In this document: positions 17,535-25,161 of the stretch, one piece after another | Layout: every line of letters begins with the position of its first letter | How positions within the stretch are numbered: position 1 is the stretch's first letter | Assembly: GCA_964429655.1 (NCBI GenBank) | Contig: CAYSCZ010000025.1 | Span: 1-39,799 of the forward strand | DNA: 39,799 nucleotides | From: CAYSCZ01 sp964429655 | Lineage (GTDB): Bacteria > Bacteroidota > Bacteroidia > Cytophagales > Cyclobacteriaceae | Direction of reading: 5' to 3' | Program-made: the position numbers and the translations under genes | Notes under the pieces: model-generated | The model's input: only the letters and a program-made list of their open reading frames with translations | What the model was told of the DNA's origin: nothing | Database searches by the model: none

Positions 17535-18140
17535 ATGACAAAACCCGGATATTCAATTATTCTCGCACTGTCAGCAATGTTTATATTTTCAAGTTGTAAC
17601 AGTCAACCCAGCATCCCAAATAAGGAAGATCAAATAATGGCCGCAGTTATGGCTGCACCAGAGGAATTTCAAAACGAAGCAACCGTTATGGGTTACGACA
17701 ATAATGGTGCGTTAAAAGTAATAAGAAATGGCAAAAACGAAATAATCTGTCTTCCTGATGACCCCTCAAAAGAAGGATTCAGTTGTGCTTGTTATCACAA
17801 AGATTTAGAACCATATATGGCCAGAAGAAGGGCATTGAGGAACGAAGGAAAGGGAGGTCAGGAAATGTTTGAAATTGTTGAACAGGAAGTTCAGGATGGG
17901 AAACTCAACATGCCTGATAACCCAACCACACTGCATGTTCTTTACGGTAAAAATGCAGCATATAATTCCGATAAAAAGGTTGTTGAAAATGCAAAATATC
18001 GATATGTGGTTTACATTCCATATGCTACGCCGGAATCCACAGGTCTATTGACCAAGCCACGGCAGCCTGGTGACCCCTGGATAATGGATCCGGGTACACA
18101 TAGAGCCCATATCATGATCACGCCCGTCGTTGAGGATTAG
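17535..18140 (+). CDS. Conserved lipoprotein with Cys/His motifs, function unknown
   Basis: A 201-residue lipoprotein with lipobox FSSC at residues 18-21 (lipidated Cys21). The mature protein has a compact motif region, ICLPDDP (Cys72) and SCACYHKDLEPYMARRR (Cys84, Cys86, His88), and a C-terminal block PWIMDPGTHRAHIMI (His189, His192). From memory, proteins with this CLPDDP ... CYHK.LEP.MAR ... MDPGT..AHIM pattern occur as uncharacterised proteins in several phyla; I cannot verify this here. The Cys and His set could form a metal or redox site, which is inference. It lies 13 bases after another secreted protein gene. Confidence 0.75.
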   Translation: MTKPGYSIILALSAMFIFSSCNSQPSIPNKEDQIMAAVMAAPEEFQNEATVMGYDNNGALKVIRNGKNEIICLPDDPSKEGFSCACYHKDLEPYMARRRALRNEGKGGQEMFEIVEQEVQDGKLNMPDNPTTLHVLYGKNAAYNSDKKVVENAKYRYVVYIPYATPESTGLLTKPRQPGDPWIMDPGTHRAHIMITPVVED

Positions 18141-18208
18141 TTTTTAGGTTTTAACTTATAAAATAAATTCCATCCATAGAATATGTCATTATCTAAGATG
18201 AACTATAA

Positions 18209-18757
18209 ATGATTGATTACTACGCTTTAATCAATAAATATATACCAGCAGACCAACCGGTGCATAGAATATATGTGATACATGTAACCATGGTTACGGC
18301 CAAAGCACTATCTATTGGAAGAAAACTTGGTTTGCCATCGGATCAGTTAGCGTTTATTGAAGAAGCCAGTATGCTACATGATATTGGAATAATACATACA
18401 GATGCACCTTCAATAGGGTGTCATGGTAATTTGCCTTATATCATGCACGTTAAAGTTGGCAAAAGAATACTATTAAGCAAAGGTCTTCCTGATCATGCAA
18501 GAATAGCTGAGAACCACATTGGCGTGGGTAATACGACGCGTGAAGAAATAATACAAAGCGGATTATCGTTACCAGACGAAGCTATTATTTGTGAAAAACT
18601 TGAAGACATGATAATTAGTTATGCAGACCTATTTTACTCAAAAGTACCGGGTAAATTATTTGAAGAAAAAACACTTAATCAAATAAGATCTGAGGTTTCT
18701 AATTATGGGAAAAGACATTTGGAAGCCCTTGAACTGTGGATTAAGGCGTTTGAATAA
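18209..18757 (+). CDS. HD-domain phosphohydrolase-like protein
   Basis: A 182-residue cytoplasmic HD-superfamily protein. Likely metal ligands are His25, the HD pair His57-Asp58 in MLHDIG, further histidines at 80, 96 and 103, and Asp140 in SYADLFYSK. HD proteins are metal-dependent phosphohydrolases acting on nucleotides or cyclic dinucleotides. The domain here is the short stand-alone form, with no output domain, so the substrate is unknown. It ends 8 bases from the convergent response regulator gene. I see no promoter match in the 68 bases before it. Confidence 0.85.
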   Translation: MIDYYALINKYIPADQPVHRIYVIHVTMVTAKALSIGRKLGLPSDQLAFIEEASMLHDIGIIHTDAPSIGCHGNLPYIMHVKVGKRILLSKGLPDHARIAENHIGVGNTTREEIIQSGLSLPDEAIICEKLEDMIISYADLFYSKVPGKLFEEKTLNQIRSEVSNYGKRHLEALELWIKAFE

Positions 18758-18765
18758 CACAAAAA

Positions 18766-19383
18766 CTAAATGAGGTGGTTGTTGTATGCAAATTTGATTA
18801 ATCCCACCAGGCTATTGGTACCCGTTTTTCTGAAAATATTCTTCCTGTGCGTTTCTACCGTTCGTTCAGAAATAAAGAGTGTTTCTGCAATACGTTTATT
18901 ATTGTATTCTTTGGAAATCAACTTTAATATTTCCCTTTCTCGCGTAGTTAGTAACTTTTGCTTGCTTTTACCATCAGCGTCGTTTACCAGCATGGCATTG
19001 ATTTCACTACTTAAATAAATTTTATCATATTGAATAGCCCTGATAGCGTTGATAAGCTCTTTATGGGAGTCCTTTTTTAGTATATATCCATCAATTCCTT
19101 CCTTAATTATTTCCCTTACCAGGTGTTGCTCGTCATGCATGCTTAGCACTATAATTTTAATGTCAGGATACTTTTCTTTTGTTTTTCTAACTAAAGAGAG
19201 TCCGTCTTCATCCGGTAGGTTATAATCGGTTATTAATAGATCAACCTTGCACTTATCTAGCTTTAACAGGGTATTTTTTACATTTTCGGCGGTTCCTACC
19301 ACATCCAGGTCATGCTCCACGCTAAGTATCTTTAACAATCCACTCAACATTATCGCATGGTCATCAGTAAGGAAAACTTTCAT
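18766..19383 (-). CDS. NarL/LuxR-type response regulator
   Basis: A 205-residue two-component response regulator. The receiver domain (residues 1-120) has the acidic pair DD at 7-8, the phosphoacceptor Asp53 in LLITDYNLP and the conserved Lys in YILKKDS. The C-terminal HTH (about 143-205) starts LTTREREILKLISKEYNNKRIA and has the recognition helix SERTVETHRKNIF, typical of the LuxR class. No histidine kinase is adjacent, so it is an orphan in this window. The nearest neighbours are the HD protein (convergent) and the hydrolase lipoprotein (same strand, 56 bases upstream). Confidence 0.94.
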   Translation of the reverse strand: MKVFLTDDHAIMLSGLLKILSVEHDLDVVGTAENVKNTLLKLDKCKVDLLITDYNLPDEDGLSLVRKTKEKYPDIKIIVLSMHDEQHLVREIIKEGIDGYILKKDSHKELINAIRAIQYDKIYLSSEINAMLVNDADGKSKQKLLTTREREILKLISKEYNNKRIAETLFISERTVETHRKNIFRKTGTNSLVGLIKFAYNNHLI

Positions 19384-19439
19384 GAATCTGATGATTTAAA
19401 TCAGTATTTAGTAAGTACATGCAAGTATGGAATTGTTAG

Positions 19440-20273
19440 CTACTTTAAATTTTTGTTGAAAAAATTAATGGTTTTTTCCCAGGCATCTTCAGCTGCCGCT
19501 TTATCGTATCTCGTTCCTGATGGATTCGCAAAAGCATGATTCGCGCCTTCATAAATATGTATGCTGGCATCCTTGTCCAATTCATTCAAGACCGATTCAA
19601 ACACCCTCACATTATCAACAGGTATTCCCTGATCTTCAGCTCCAAAAATTCCCAGTATCGGCATCTTCAATGGCTCTAATTTATCACTATCCGTAACCAA
19701 TCGGCCATAATAAATAACAGTGGCATCAATTTCCTTAGGTAAATTAATGGCTGTATTTAACGACCAACCACCTCCGAAGCACCAACCAATAGTCCCTACT
19801 TTCATTACATTATTATCTTCTTTCAAATAAGCGTAAGCTCCTTTTAAATTTTCAATAAGCATTTCAGACCGATCCATTGATTCCATCATGTACTTTTTTG
19901 CATTTTCAGGAGTCTCGGCCACTTTCCCCTGATAAAGGTCTACTGCTAAAGCAACATATCCATTGTCCGCCAGTTTATCTGCCATGGTACGTATGTTATC
20001 ATTAAGGCCCCACCATTCATGAATAACAATGATACCCGGTAGGCCTTCTGTGAATTCTTCAGGTTTAGCCAGATATCCTGTTACCTCGTTATTATCTACT
20101 ATAGTGTATACAACTGCTTCAGAAACAATATCCTCCTTGGATTCAGAGGATACATTGGATATCGGTTGATCATCTTTATGCGCTTCAGTCATCTTATCTT
20201 GATAGGATTTTTCTTTCTTGGCCGTACAAGAAGCTAAAACTGCAATTAGTATCGTGACTAAGAATTGTCTCAT
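19440..20273 (-). CDS. Dienelactone hydrolase family lipoprotein
   Basis: A 277-residue alpha/beta hydrolase with an N-terminal lipobox LASC (Cys16), so it is envelope-anchored rather than cytosolic like classical dienelactone hydrolases. The nucleophile elbow GWCFGG gives Cys165. The rest of the triad is Asp214 (GAEDQG) and His246 (GANHAF), and VIHEWWGLN (83-91) supplies the conserved Glu86. A cysteine nucleophile is the family norm. The natural substrate is unknown, since no chlorocatechol pathway is nearby. The segment between the lipobox and the domain (residues 17-55) is polar and linker-like. Confidence 0.9.
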   Translation of the reverse strand: MRQFLVTILIAVLASCTAKKEKSYQDKMTEAHKDDQPISNVSSESKEDIVSEAVVYTIVDNNEVTGYLAKPEEFTEGLPGIIVIHEWWGLNDNIRTMADKLADNGYVALAVDLYQGKVAETPENAKKYMMESMDRSEMLIENLKGAYAYLKEDNNVMKVGTIGWCFGGGWSLNTAINLPKEIDATVIYYGRLVTDSDKLEPLKMPILGIFGAEDQGIPVDNVRVFESVLNELDKDASIHIYEGANHAFANPSGTRYDKAAAEDAWEKTINFFNKNLK

Positions 20274-20346
20274 AATAAATTCAGTGTTTAAGTAGTGAAG
20301 GTAAGCAATCTTCTATTCTATATAAAATTCTCCTTACTAAATAAAA

Positions 20347-20364
20347 ATACCATATTCATGGTAT
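20347..20364. promoter_or_regulatory. Inverted repeat upstream of the Asp-rich lipoprotein gene
   Basis: ATACCAT and ATGGTAT form a perfect 7-bp inverted repeat with a 4-base spacer. The half-site GGTAT occurs twice more just downstream (20377-20386). It lies between the divergent hydrolase and Asp-rich lipoprotein genes and has no T-tract, so an operator is more likely than a terminator. Confidence 0.4.
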
Positions 20365-20432
20365 ATCAAAAGAGTTGGTATGGTATTATTTTCGAATCTT
20401 AATTCAGATTAAAATAATTCAAACATTCAGCT

Positions 20433-21110
20433 ATGAAAATTTGGAACTTACTACAATTATTATTGATTCTTTGTTTCGCCATCACAATTACGGGTTGCAG
20501 TGACGATGATGACGACGATGATTCTCAACCTCAGGAAAATGGTGAGGTGAGTGACTTGCAAGGAAGCTTTTATTTCGAGAATGCTAGTGATCTTCAATTG
20601 GAAATTACCAGCATAAATGAATCTGAAGCTACTTTTTCTATTCCTGACTATTTGGTGACCGGGAGAAGAAATGCAACTTTCACTGGAACTGTGAATGTTA
20701 CTGAAAGTGAAATTACGGTAACCATTGATGAGGGCACTACCGCAGGAGATAAATCAATTTCAGGAAATATTGTTTATAATAGAGCAGAACAAACTGTCAC
20801 CTACAACATCATTTTTGATGGAACAAGTTACAGCGGCAATGCATATAACCTCAATACCGGTGCCGGTCTTGGTTTTGGCGGGAATGGATGCACAGCAGGT
20901 GCTATAAATACACTTCAGCAAGAAATACTAAGCGCTGCTTCTACATTATTAGCACAAGTACAAGCTAACCCTACCGGAAATTTTCAATCAGCACTAACAA
21001 ATTACTATCAACAAATAAGAAATTTCTATGTGGTTATCCAGGATAACTGTGGAGTAGACCTTAGCGCAGCCATCGATCAAATTGATGCCCTGATTGATAG
21101 TTTAGGATAG
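20433..21110 (+). CDS. Surface lipoprotein with Asp-rich export signal, function unknown
   Basis: A 225-residue lipoprotein. The signal peptide ends in lipobox ITGC (Cys22) and is followed directly by Ser and seven Asp residues. This matches the acidic lipoprotein export signal that sends Bacteroidota lipoproteins to the cell surface (established for Bacteroides and Capnocytophaga). Residues 35-140 look like a beta-sandwich with many Thr, Ser and Asn residues. Residues 150-225 are helical and contain two cysteines (GGNGCTAG and QDNCGVD). I do not recognise a family. A strong terminator follows directly, so it is probably a single-gene transcript. Confidence 0.75.
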   Translation: MKIWNLLQLLLILCFAITITGCSDDDDDDDSQPQENGEVSDLQGSFYFENASDLQLEITSINESEATFSIPDYLVTGRRNATFTGTVNVTESEITVTIDEGTTAGDKSISGNIVYNRAEQTVTYNIIFDGTSYSGNAYNLNTGAGLGFGGNGCTAGAINTLQQEILSAASTLLAQVQANPTGNFQSALTNYYQQIRNFYVVIQDNCGVDLSAAIDQIDALIDSLG

Positions 21111-21134
21111 CTAATCAAACGATAGCGATAATCT

Positions 21135-21166
21135 ATGGCTACCTGACTGGGTAGCCATTATTTTTT
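21135..21166 (+). terminator. Intrinsic terminator after the Asp-rich lipoprotein gene
   Basis: ATGGCTACC (21135-21143) pairs with GGTAGCCAT (21150-21158) in a perfect 9-bp stem with a 6-base loop, followed by a T-tract at 21161-21166. The T-tract overlaps the last codons of the convergent FG-GAP gene. Confidence 0.88.
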
Positions 21167-23113
21167 AAGTATCTTTTTTTTTATCGAATTATTTTCAACA
21201 GATATATCTATAATATATATCCCGGCAGGATAACCCGAAAGATCAAAGAAATCACCATTTTGTTGTATTCTCAGTTTTTCTCCATTCAAATTATAAATAC
21301 TTAGAAGATCAATCTTTTCTCTCGATTGTATTTTAAACCTGCCTGTTGTAGGGTTTGGATGCGTTATTAAACCATCTATTAAGTCATTCTCAGCGCTGGT
21401 TACTGTAAATATTACCTCAGCAATATTTGAATATGGCGATACTCCAAAATCATTATAAGATTGTACCGAATAAAAATATTGTTGGTTTGGCCGGATATCA
21501 TTATCGACAAACTCAGTAACATCTTCGGACACCTTTCCGAAAGGATTTAAATTGGATGAATCTCCTACAGATCTGAAAATTTGGAAGCCTGATTCCCCAA
21601 AAGAATTATCGGACCACTGAAGTTTCACAAATTGATCTTCGAAACTTGCATTTAATCTGGATGGACGCAAAGGTTTTAAAATCAGATCAGTTGTCGGATG
21701 CTCTCCCTCCATTACATAATAATGTCGATTCACTGAAAGTCCCTTATATATATCGATGGGGCCATTAGGCCATGTTATTATAAGTGAATCTATTTCACTA
21801 GTATTAGCCATACCAAAATGTAACCACATTGAATTCTGAGATAAGTATCCGCTACCAGCAACCAATTGAGCATATTGTTTTTCTCCATTAGCAATTATAT
21901 TCAACTTGGTTCCTATAGCATCTTTATTGAGATCTCTACCTATCAATTTAAATGAAACCCAGTTACCATTGTTCGACTCGTTTATAAATAATTGATTTCC
22001 CGCGCTATTTTGACCCGAATTAGCAATCACAAGGTCAAGATCACCATCAAAATCAATATCAGTAAAAGCTACTCCAAAACCTGCATATTTACTTTGAAGC
22101 ACTTCGGAATTATCTTCCTGCTCAAAATTAAGGCCACCTAAATTGTTGTACAGTACATTGACAAACGGTGAAAAAAAATAATTATTAACTACATATATAT
22201 CCTCAAAGCCATCATGATCATAATCAAAAGTTGTGGTGCCCCAGCCCATCCCAAAATCATCAGTTCCTGACTCAACAGATAGATTATCAAATGTACCGTC
22301 ACCGTTATTTTTTAATAATGTATTGTCCTCAAGGTTGGCAATATAAATATCCTGATATCCATCTCGATTAAAATCTGCTATATCCACGCCCATACAAAAA
22401 CAGCGGGTATCAGCTTTACTTTCAGCTGATACATCAGTAAAATTTCCGTTTCCATCGTTTTGATATAGTATATTAGGCTGCTTTGCATCATGTGTTAGAA
22501 AGATATCCAGATCATTATCATTGTCATAATCAAATAATATAGATCCCATGGCTATAAGATCATCCATGGCTCCTGACTGAAGAATCACATTTTTAAAAGT
22601 TCCATCCCCATTATTTTGGTAATAAGAATTTTGCGTTGAAATATTAGCCAGATATAGGTCTGTATGTCCATCACCGTTGAGGTCGCCAGCCATTAAGGCC
22701 AATGGATTTCTCGCATCTCCGGTATTTGATTCCTCAGTTACATCTATAAAAGTTTTATCGCCATTATTCTTATAAAGAATATTTTGGCTTCTTTCATTAC
22801 CCACATACAAGTCAAGGTATCCATCATTGTTGTAATCAAACCAAACCGCACCATTGGAACTACCTGTGAAATTAACATTGGTTGACTGGCTAACTTCTAT
22901 TAACTGTCCACTATTATTTTCATAAAACAAGTTAGCTTCCTGACTTCTAGTTGTTATGTAAAGATCATCGTCTCCGTCATTATCATAATCACCGAATGAT
23001 ACACCATAGTTACTTCCAATATTATTGATGCCATATTTGGCAGATTGGTCTGTAAATTGCGCTTTTGTGATGGCGGCCGGAATAATAAACAGGTAACAGA
23101 GTATCGATCTCAT
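21158..23113 (-). CDS. FG-GAP/VCBS repeat protein with ASPIC, Fn3-like and T9SS sorting domains
   Basis: A 651-residue secreted protein. After a signal peptide (about residues 1-18) there are seven or more FG-GAP/VCBS beta-propeller repeats, each with a Ca-binding loop such as DYDNDGDDDLY or DFNRDGYQDIY, to about residue 390. An ASPIC/UnbV domain follows (GNWVSFKLIGRDLNKDAIGT), then a fibronectin type III-like domain (about 480-560). The C-terminal T9SS sorting domain begins at HPNPTTGRFKI and ends in a basic tail. It should be secreted through T9SS, probably as an adhesin or carbohydrate-binding partner; the exact role is unknown. I chose the ATG at 23113 because the upstream in-frame ATG at 23128 lies inside the T-tract of the preceding terminator. 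Confidence 0.88.
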   Translation of the reverse strand: MRSILCYLFIIPAAITKAQFTDQSAKYGINNIGSNYGVSFGDYDNDGDDDLYITTRSQEANLFYENNSGQLIEVSQSTNVNFTGSSNGAVWFDYNNDGYLDLYVGNERSQNILYKNNGDKTFIDVTEESNTGDARNPLALMAGDLNGDGHTDLYLANISTQNSYYQNNGDGTFKNVILQSGAMDDLIAMGSILFDYDNDNDLDIFLTHDAKQPNILYQNDGNGNFTDVSAESKADTRCFCMGVDIADFNRDGYQDIYIANLEDNTLLKNNGDGTFDNLSVESGTDDFGMGWGTTTFDYDHDGFEDIYVVNNYFFSPFVNVLYNNLGGLNFEQEDNSEVLQSKYAGFGVAFTDIDFDGDLDLVIANSGQNSAGNQLFINESNNGNWVSFKLIGRDLNKDAIGTKLNIIANGEKQYAQLVAGSGYLSQNSMWLHFGMANTSEIDSLIITWPNGPIDIYKGLSVNRHYYVMEGEHPTTDLILKPLRPSRLNASFEDQFVKLQWSDNSFGESGFQIFRSVGDSSNLNPFGKVSEDVTEFVDNDIRPNQQYFYSVQSYNDFGVSPYSNIAEVIFTVTSAENDLIDGLITHPNPTTGRFKIQSREKIDLLSIYNLNGEKLRIQQNGDFFDLSGYPAGIYIIDISVENNSIKKKILKK

Positions 23114-23129
23114 AGTGTCTTTAATCATA

Positions 23130-23157
23130 AAAAGCCTGACAATTCCGCCAGGCTTTT
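23130..23157 (-). terminator. Intrinsic terminator after the SusE/F-like gene
   Basis: AAAAGCCTG (23130-23138) pairs with CAGGCTTTT (23149-23157) in a perfect 9-bp stem with a 10-base loop. On the minus strand a U-tract follows. It lies between the SusE/F-like gene and the FG-GAP gene, so the latter may need its own promoter or depend on read-through. Confidence 0.82.
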
Positions 23158-23184
23158 CGTTCCCTTTTCTTGTATGATTATGAA

Positions 23185-24945
23185 TTATTCTAATGTGATC
23201 GAATATTCAAGCGTTTCATCATTAAAAGTGACTGTGTATGAGCCTTCTGCATCAGCACATTGAATATTTTTTCCTCCCGGATCGGTTGTTGCTAATCCAT
23301 CACATTCATCTTCTACAGGACCATCGCCCGGGCCATCGCCCCAGTCTGTATCGCTGAAATCCGTAGTGTTCACAAACTTGAATGCACTAGGCTCATCACC
23401 ATTATCCGGATCAGATGCCAAAATGTTGACACCAGTTTTTTGCCATAGGTTATCATCAACCAATTGCATTTGTAAATCGCTTCCACCCCATCCATTCAAA
23501 GATCCCAGAATATACATCTCATCCTGGTTAGCATTAAAGCTTGGCTCTTCTAATGTTATTTTATATTCAAGTGTTTCATCATTGAAAGTGATAGTGTAAG
23601 AACCTTCGACACCTGCACATTGAATATTTTTTCCTCCCGGATCGGTTGTTGCTAATCCATCACATTCATCTTCTGCAGGACCATCACCTGGGCCATCACC
23701 CCAGTCAGTGTCACTAAAATCTGTCGTATTAACAAATTTGAAGGCACTCGGATTACCGCCATTATCAGGATCAGATGCCGATATATTTACACCTGTAACT
23801 TGCCATAGGTTATCATCAACCAATTCCATTTCAAGATCACTTCCTCCCCATCCATTTAATGAGCCAAGAATAAACATCTGATCTTGATTAGCATTGAAAC
23901 TTTCTTCTAATACTTCCAATACTTCTATAGTATATTCTAAACTCAGATCGTTTACCGTGATCTTAACACGATAGGTGCCAGCATCAAGCCCTAATTGTAT
24001 GTTAGAACCAAATTCATCAGCCACACCGTCCGGCTCATTGTCGCCATAATGCATATCTGCAAGCGTAGGGGTTGTTGAAAACCTAAATTTATCTTCGGTG
24101 CTAATAACTGCTTCTACCTCCCAGGTATTGGCAGAAGCAATGGTGAATTGTATATTATCACCCTCAAAATCATTAAATGTACCCAATAAAAATAAGTTAC
24201 TAAATTCTGTGGCTATGTCTTCATCAGGAATCAATTCGTAGGTTAATGTTGCATCATTAAACCTAATGGTAAAAGTACCATTGAAAGGAACGCAAGCTAT
24301 ATTTTCCTGAATACCTGAAGCTTCTACCACCGTACCATCACATTCCTGATCTGTCCAATCCAAATCTGAAAAATCAGAGGTGTTGGCAAATTTAAACTCA
24401 TCACCTGTAGATAAAGTAACATCGGTATCTTCCCAGGTATTATCAGCTACAAGTTCCATTTGATTGTCTGTACCACCCCAACCATTGAATGATCCTAAAA
24501 TAAACATCTGAGGTTGTACAAAAGCAAATGCAGAAGAGATAACATCAAATGTTGCTTCACTGCTGCTACTATTACCCTCAACGTCTGTTGCAGTCACACT
24601 AACCGTATAGGATCCAACAGCAGAATCATCGTCAGGTATAGGCTCTGTAACAGTGGCAGTGGCAGATGTTCCTGATACAGATGGATTTACAGAAGCAAAA
24701 ACTGCTCCATCAGGATCAGTAATAGTTATTGATGCAGATGCAAGTGGACTAAGTGTTCTGCCTTCAGCTCCATCACTAAAAGTAACTGTAACATCAGTAT
24801 CACCTCCCGGGCTTGATCCATTAGCTGTTATGGAAATAACAGGAGCTGAATCCAGTAAAGCTGGTGCCGTCAAATCATTATCGCAGGAAAAAAACAGCAA
24901 GCTTCCCGCGAAACCAAATAAAATTAAGTAAATAAACTTCTTCAT
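23185..24945 (-). CDS. SusE/SusF-like starch-binding outer membrane lipoprotein
   Basis: A 586-residue lipoprotein with lipobox FFSC (Cys21). Residues 30-135 form an Ig/PKD-like domain. Four related modules of about 100-120 residues follow, each opening with a motif like MFILGSFNGWGG (the second reads LFLLGTFNDFEG) and containing WE..DV, FKFANT and YEL/YKI elements. This is the pattern of SusE/SusF starch-binding modules, where exposed Trp residues bind alpha-glucan at the cell surface. The last two modules are nearly identical in DNA. It is divergent from two GH13 enzymes, which supports a glycan-capture role. No SusC or SusD gene is in the window. A polysaccharide other than starch is possible. 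Confidence 0.8.
   Translation of the reverse strand: MKKFIYLILFGFAGSLLFFSCDNDLTAPALLDSAPVISITANGSSPGGDTDVTVTFSDGAEGRTLSPLASASITITDPDGAVFASVNPSVSGTSATATVTEPIPDDDSAVGSYTVSVTATDVEGNSSSSEATFDVISSAFAFVQPQMFILGSFNGWGGTDNQMELVADNTWEDTDVTLSTGDEFKFANTSDFSDLDWTDQECDGTVVEASGIQENIACVPFNGTFTIRFNDATLTYELIPDEDIATEFSNLFLLGTFNDFEGDNIQFTIASANTWEVEAVISTEDKFRFSTTPTLADMHYGDNEPDGVADEFGSNIQLGLDAGTYRVKITVNDLSLEYTIEVLEVLEESFNANQDQMFILGSLNGWGGSDLEMELVDDNLWQVTGVNISASDPDNGGNPSAFKFVNTTDFSDTDWGDGPGDGPAEDECDGLATTDPGGKNIQCAGVEGSYTITFNDETLEYKITLEEPSFNANQDEMYILGSLNGWGGSDLQMQLVDDNLWQKTGVNILASDPDNGDEPSAFKFVNTTDFSDTDWGDGPGDGPVEDECDGLATTDPGGKNIQCADAEGSYTVTFNDETLEYSITLE
23191..23905 (-). repeat. Two tandem 360-bp repeats inside the SusE/F-like gene
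   Basis: Units 23191-23550 and 23551-23905 align with a constant offset of 360 bases (120 codons). One 59-base block (23256-23314 against 23616-23674) is identical. The repeats encode modules 3 and 4 and keep the frame. The two older modules upstream are far more diverged, so this is a recent duplication or recent gene conversion. Confidence 0.85.
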
Positions 24946-24984
24946 ATTGTACTATTTTAATCTTTATGCAATGCGTTATATAGA

Positions 24985-25016
24985 CAATAATATTAAACGA
25001 ATTTAATATTTACAAA
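24985..25016 (-). promoter_or_regulatory. Candidate promoter of the SusE/F-like gene
   Basis: On the minus strand TTTG (25013-25016) is followed after 20 bases by TATTATTG (24985-24992), one mismatch from TAnnTTTG. The spacing fits the Bacteroidota -33/-7 layout and the start codon is about 40 bases downstream. Confidence 0.35.
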
Positions 25017-25060
25017 CAAATACTTCATTGAATTACGCTACAATAAAAAGCTTTTTCATG

Positions 25061-25070
25061 CAATCGATTG
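25061..25070. promoter_or_regulatory. CG-centred palindrome in the divergent glycan-gene control region
   Basis: CAATCGATTG is a perfect 10-bp palindrome and its flanks extend it to TGCAATCGATTGAA. LacI-family operators typically have this form, with a central CG and flanking GCAA/TTGC half-sites. It lies between the divergent SusE/F-like and GH13 genes, about 90 bases before the GH13 start. No LacI-type regulator is in the window, so the assignment is inference. Confidence 0.35.
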
Positions 25071-25161
25071 AATTTTATATTATTTGCAAAATTACCTTAA
25101 AATGCTTTTCATAATAATTAATTAATATATATTTTGATTTTATAAATAAACCATTTTTGGT

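Noticed and set aside
20503..20526. Asp-codon tract as a phase-variable repeat
   Set aside because: The tract uses mixed GAT and GAC codons. Loss or gain of whole codons would not shift the frame, so it is better explained as an export signal.
23113..23128. Upstream ATG at 23128 for the FG-GAP gene
   Set aside because: It lies within the U-tract of the preceding terminator, leaving no room for a ribosome site. The ATG at 23113 begins a normal signal peptide.
23191..23905. Repeats as a CRISPR-like array
   Set aside because: There are only two units of 360 bases, in frame inside a protein gene, with no short repeat-spacer pattern.
23366..24931. Open frames on the plus strand across the SusE/F-like gene (77 and 92 codons)
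   Set aside because: They are antisense shadows caused by the biased codon use and repeats of the real minus-strand gene; no signal, motif or ribosome site supports them.
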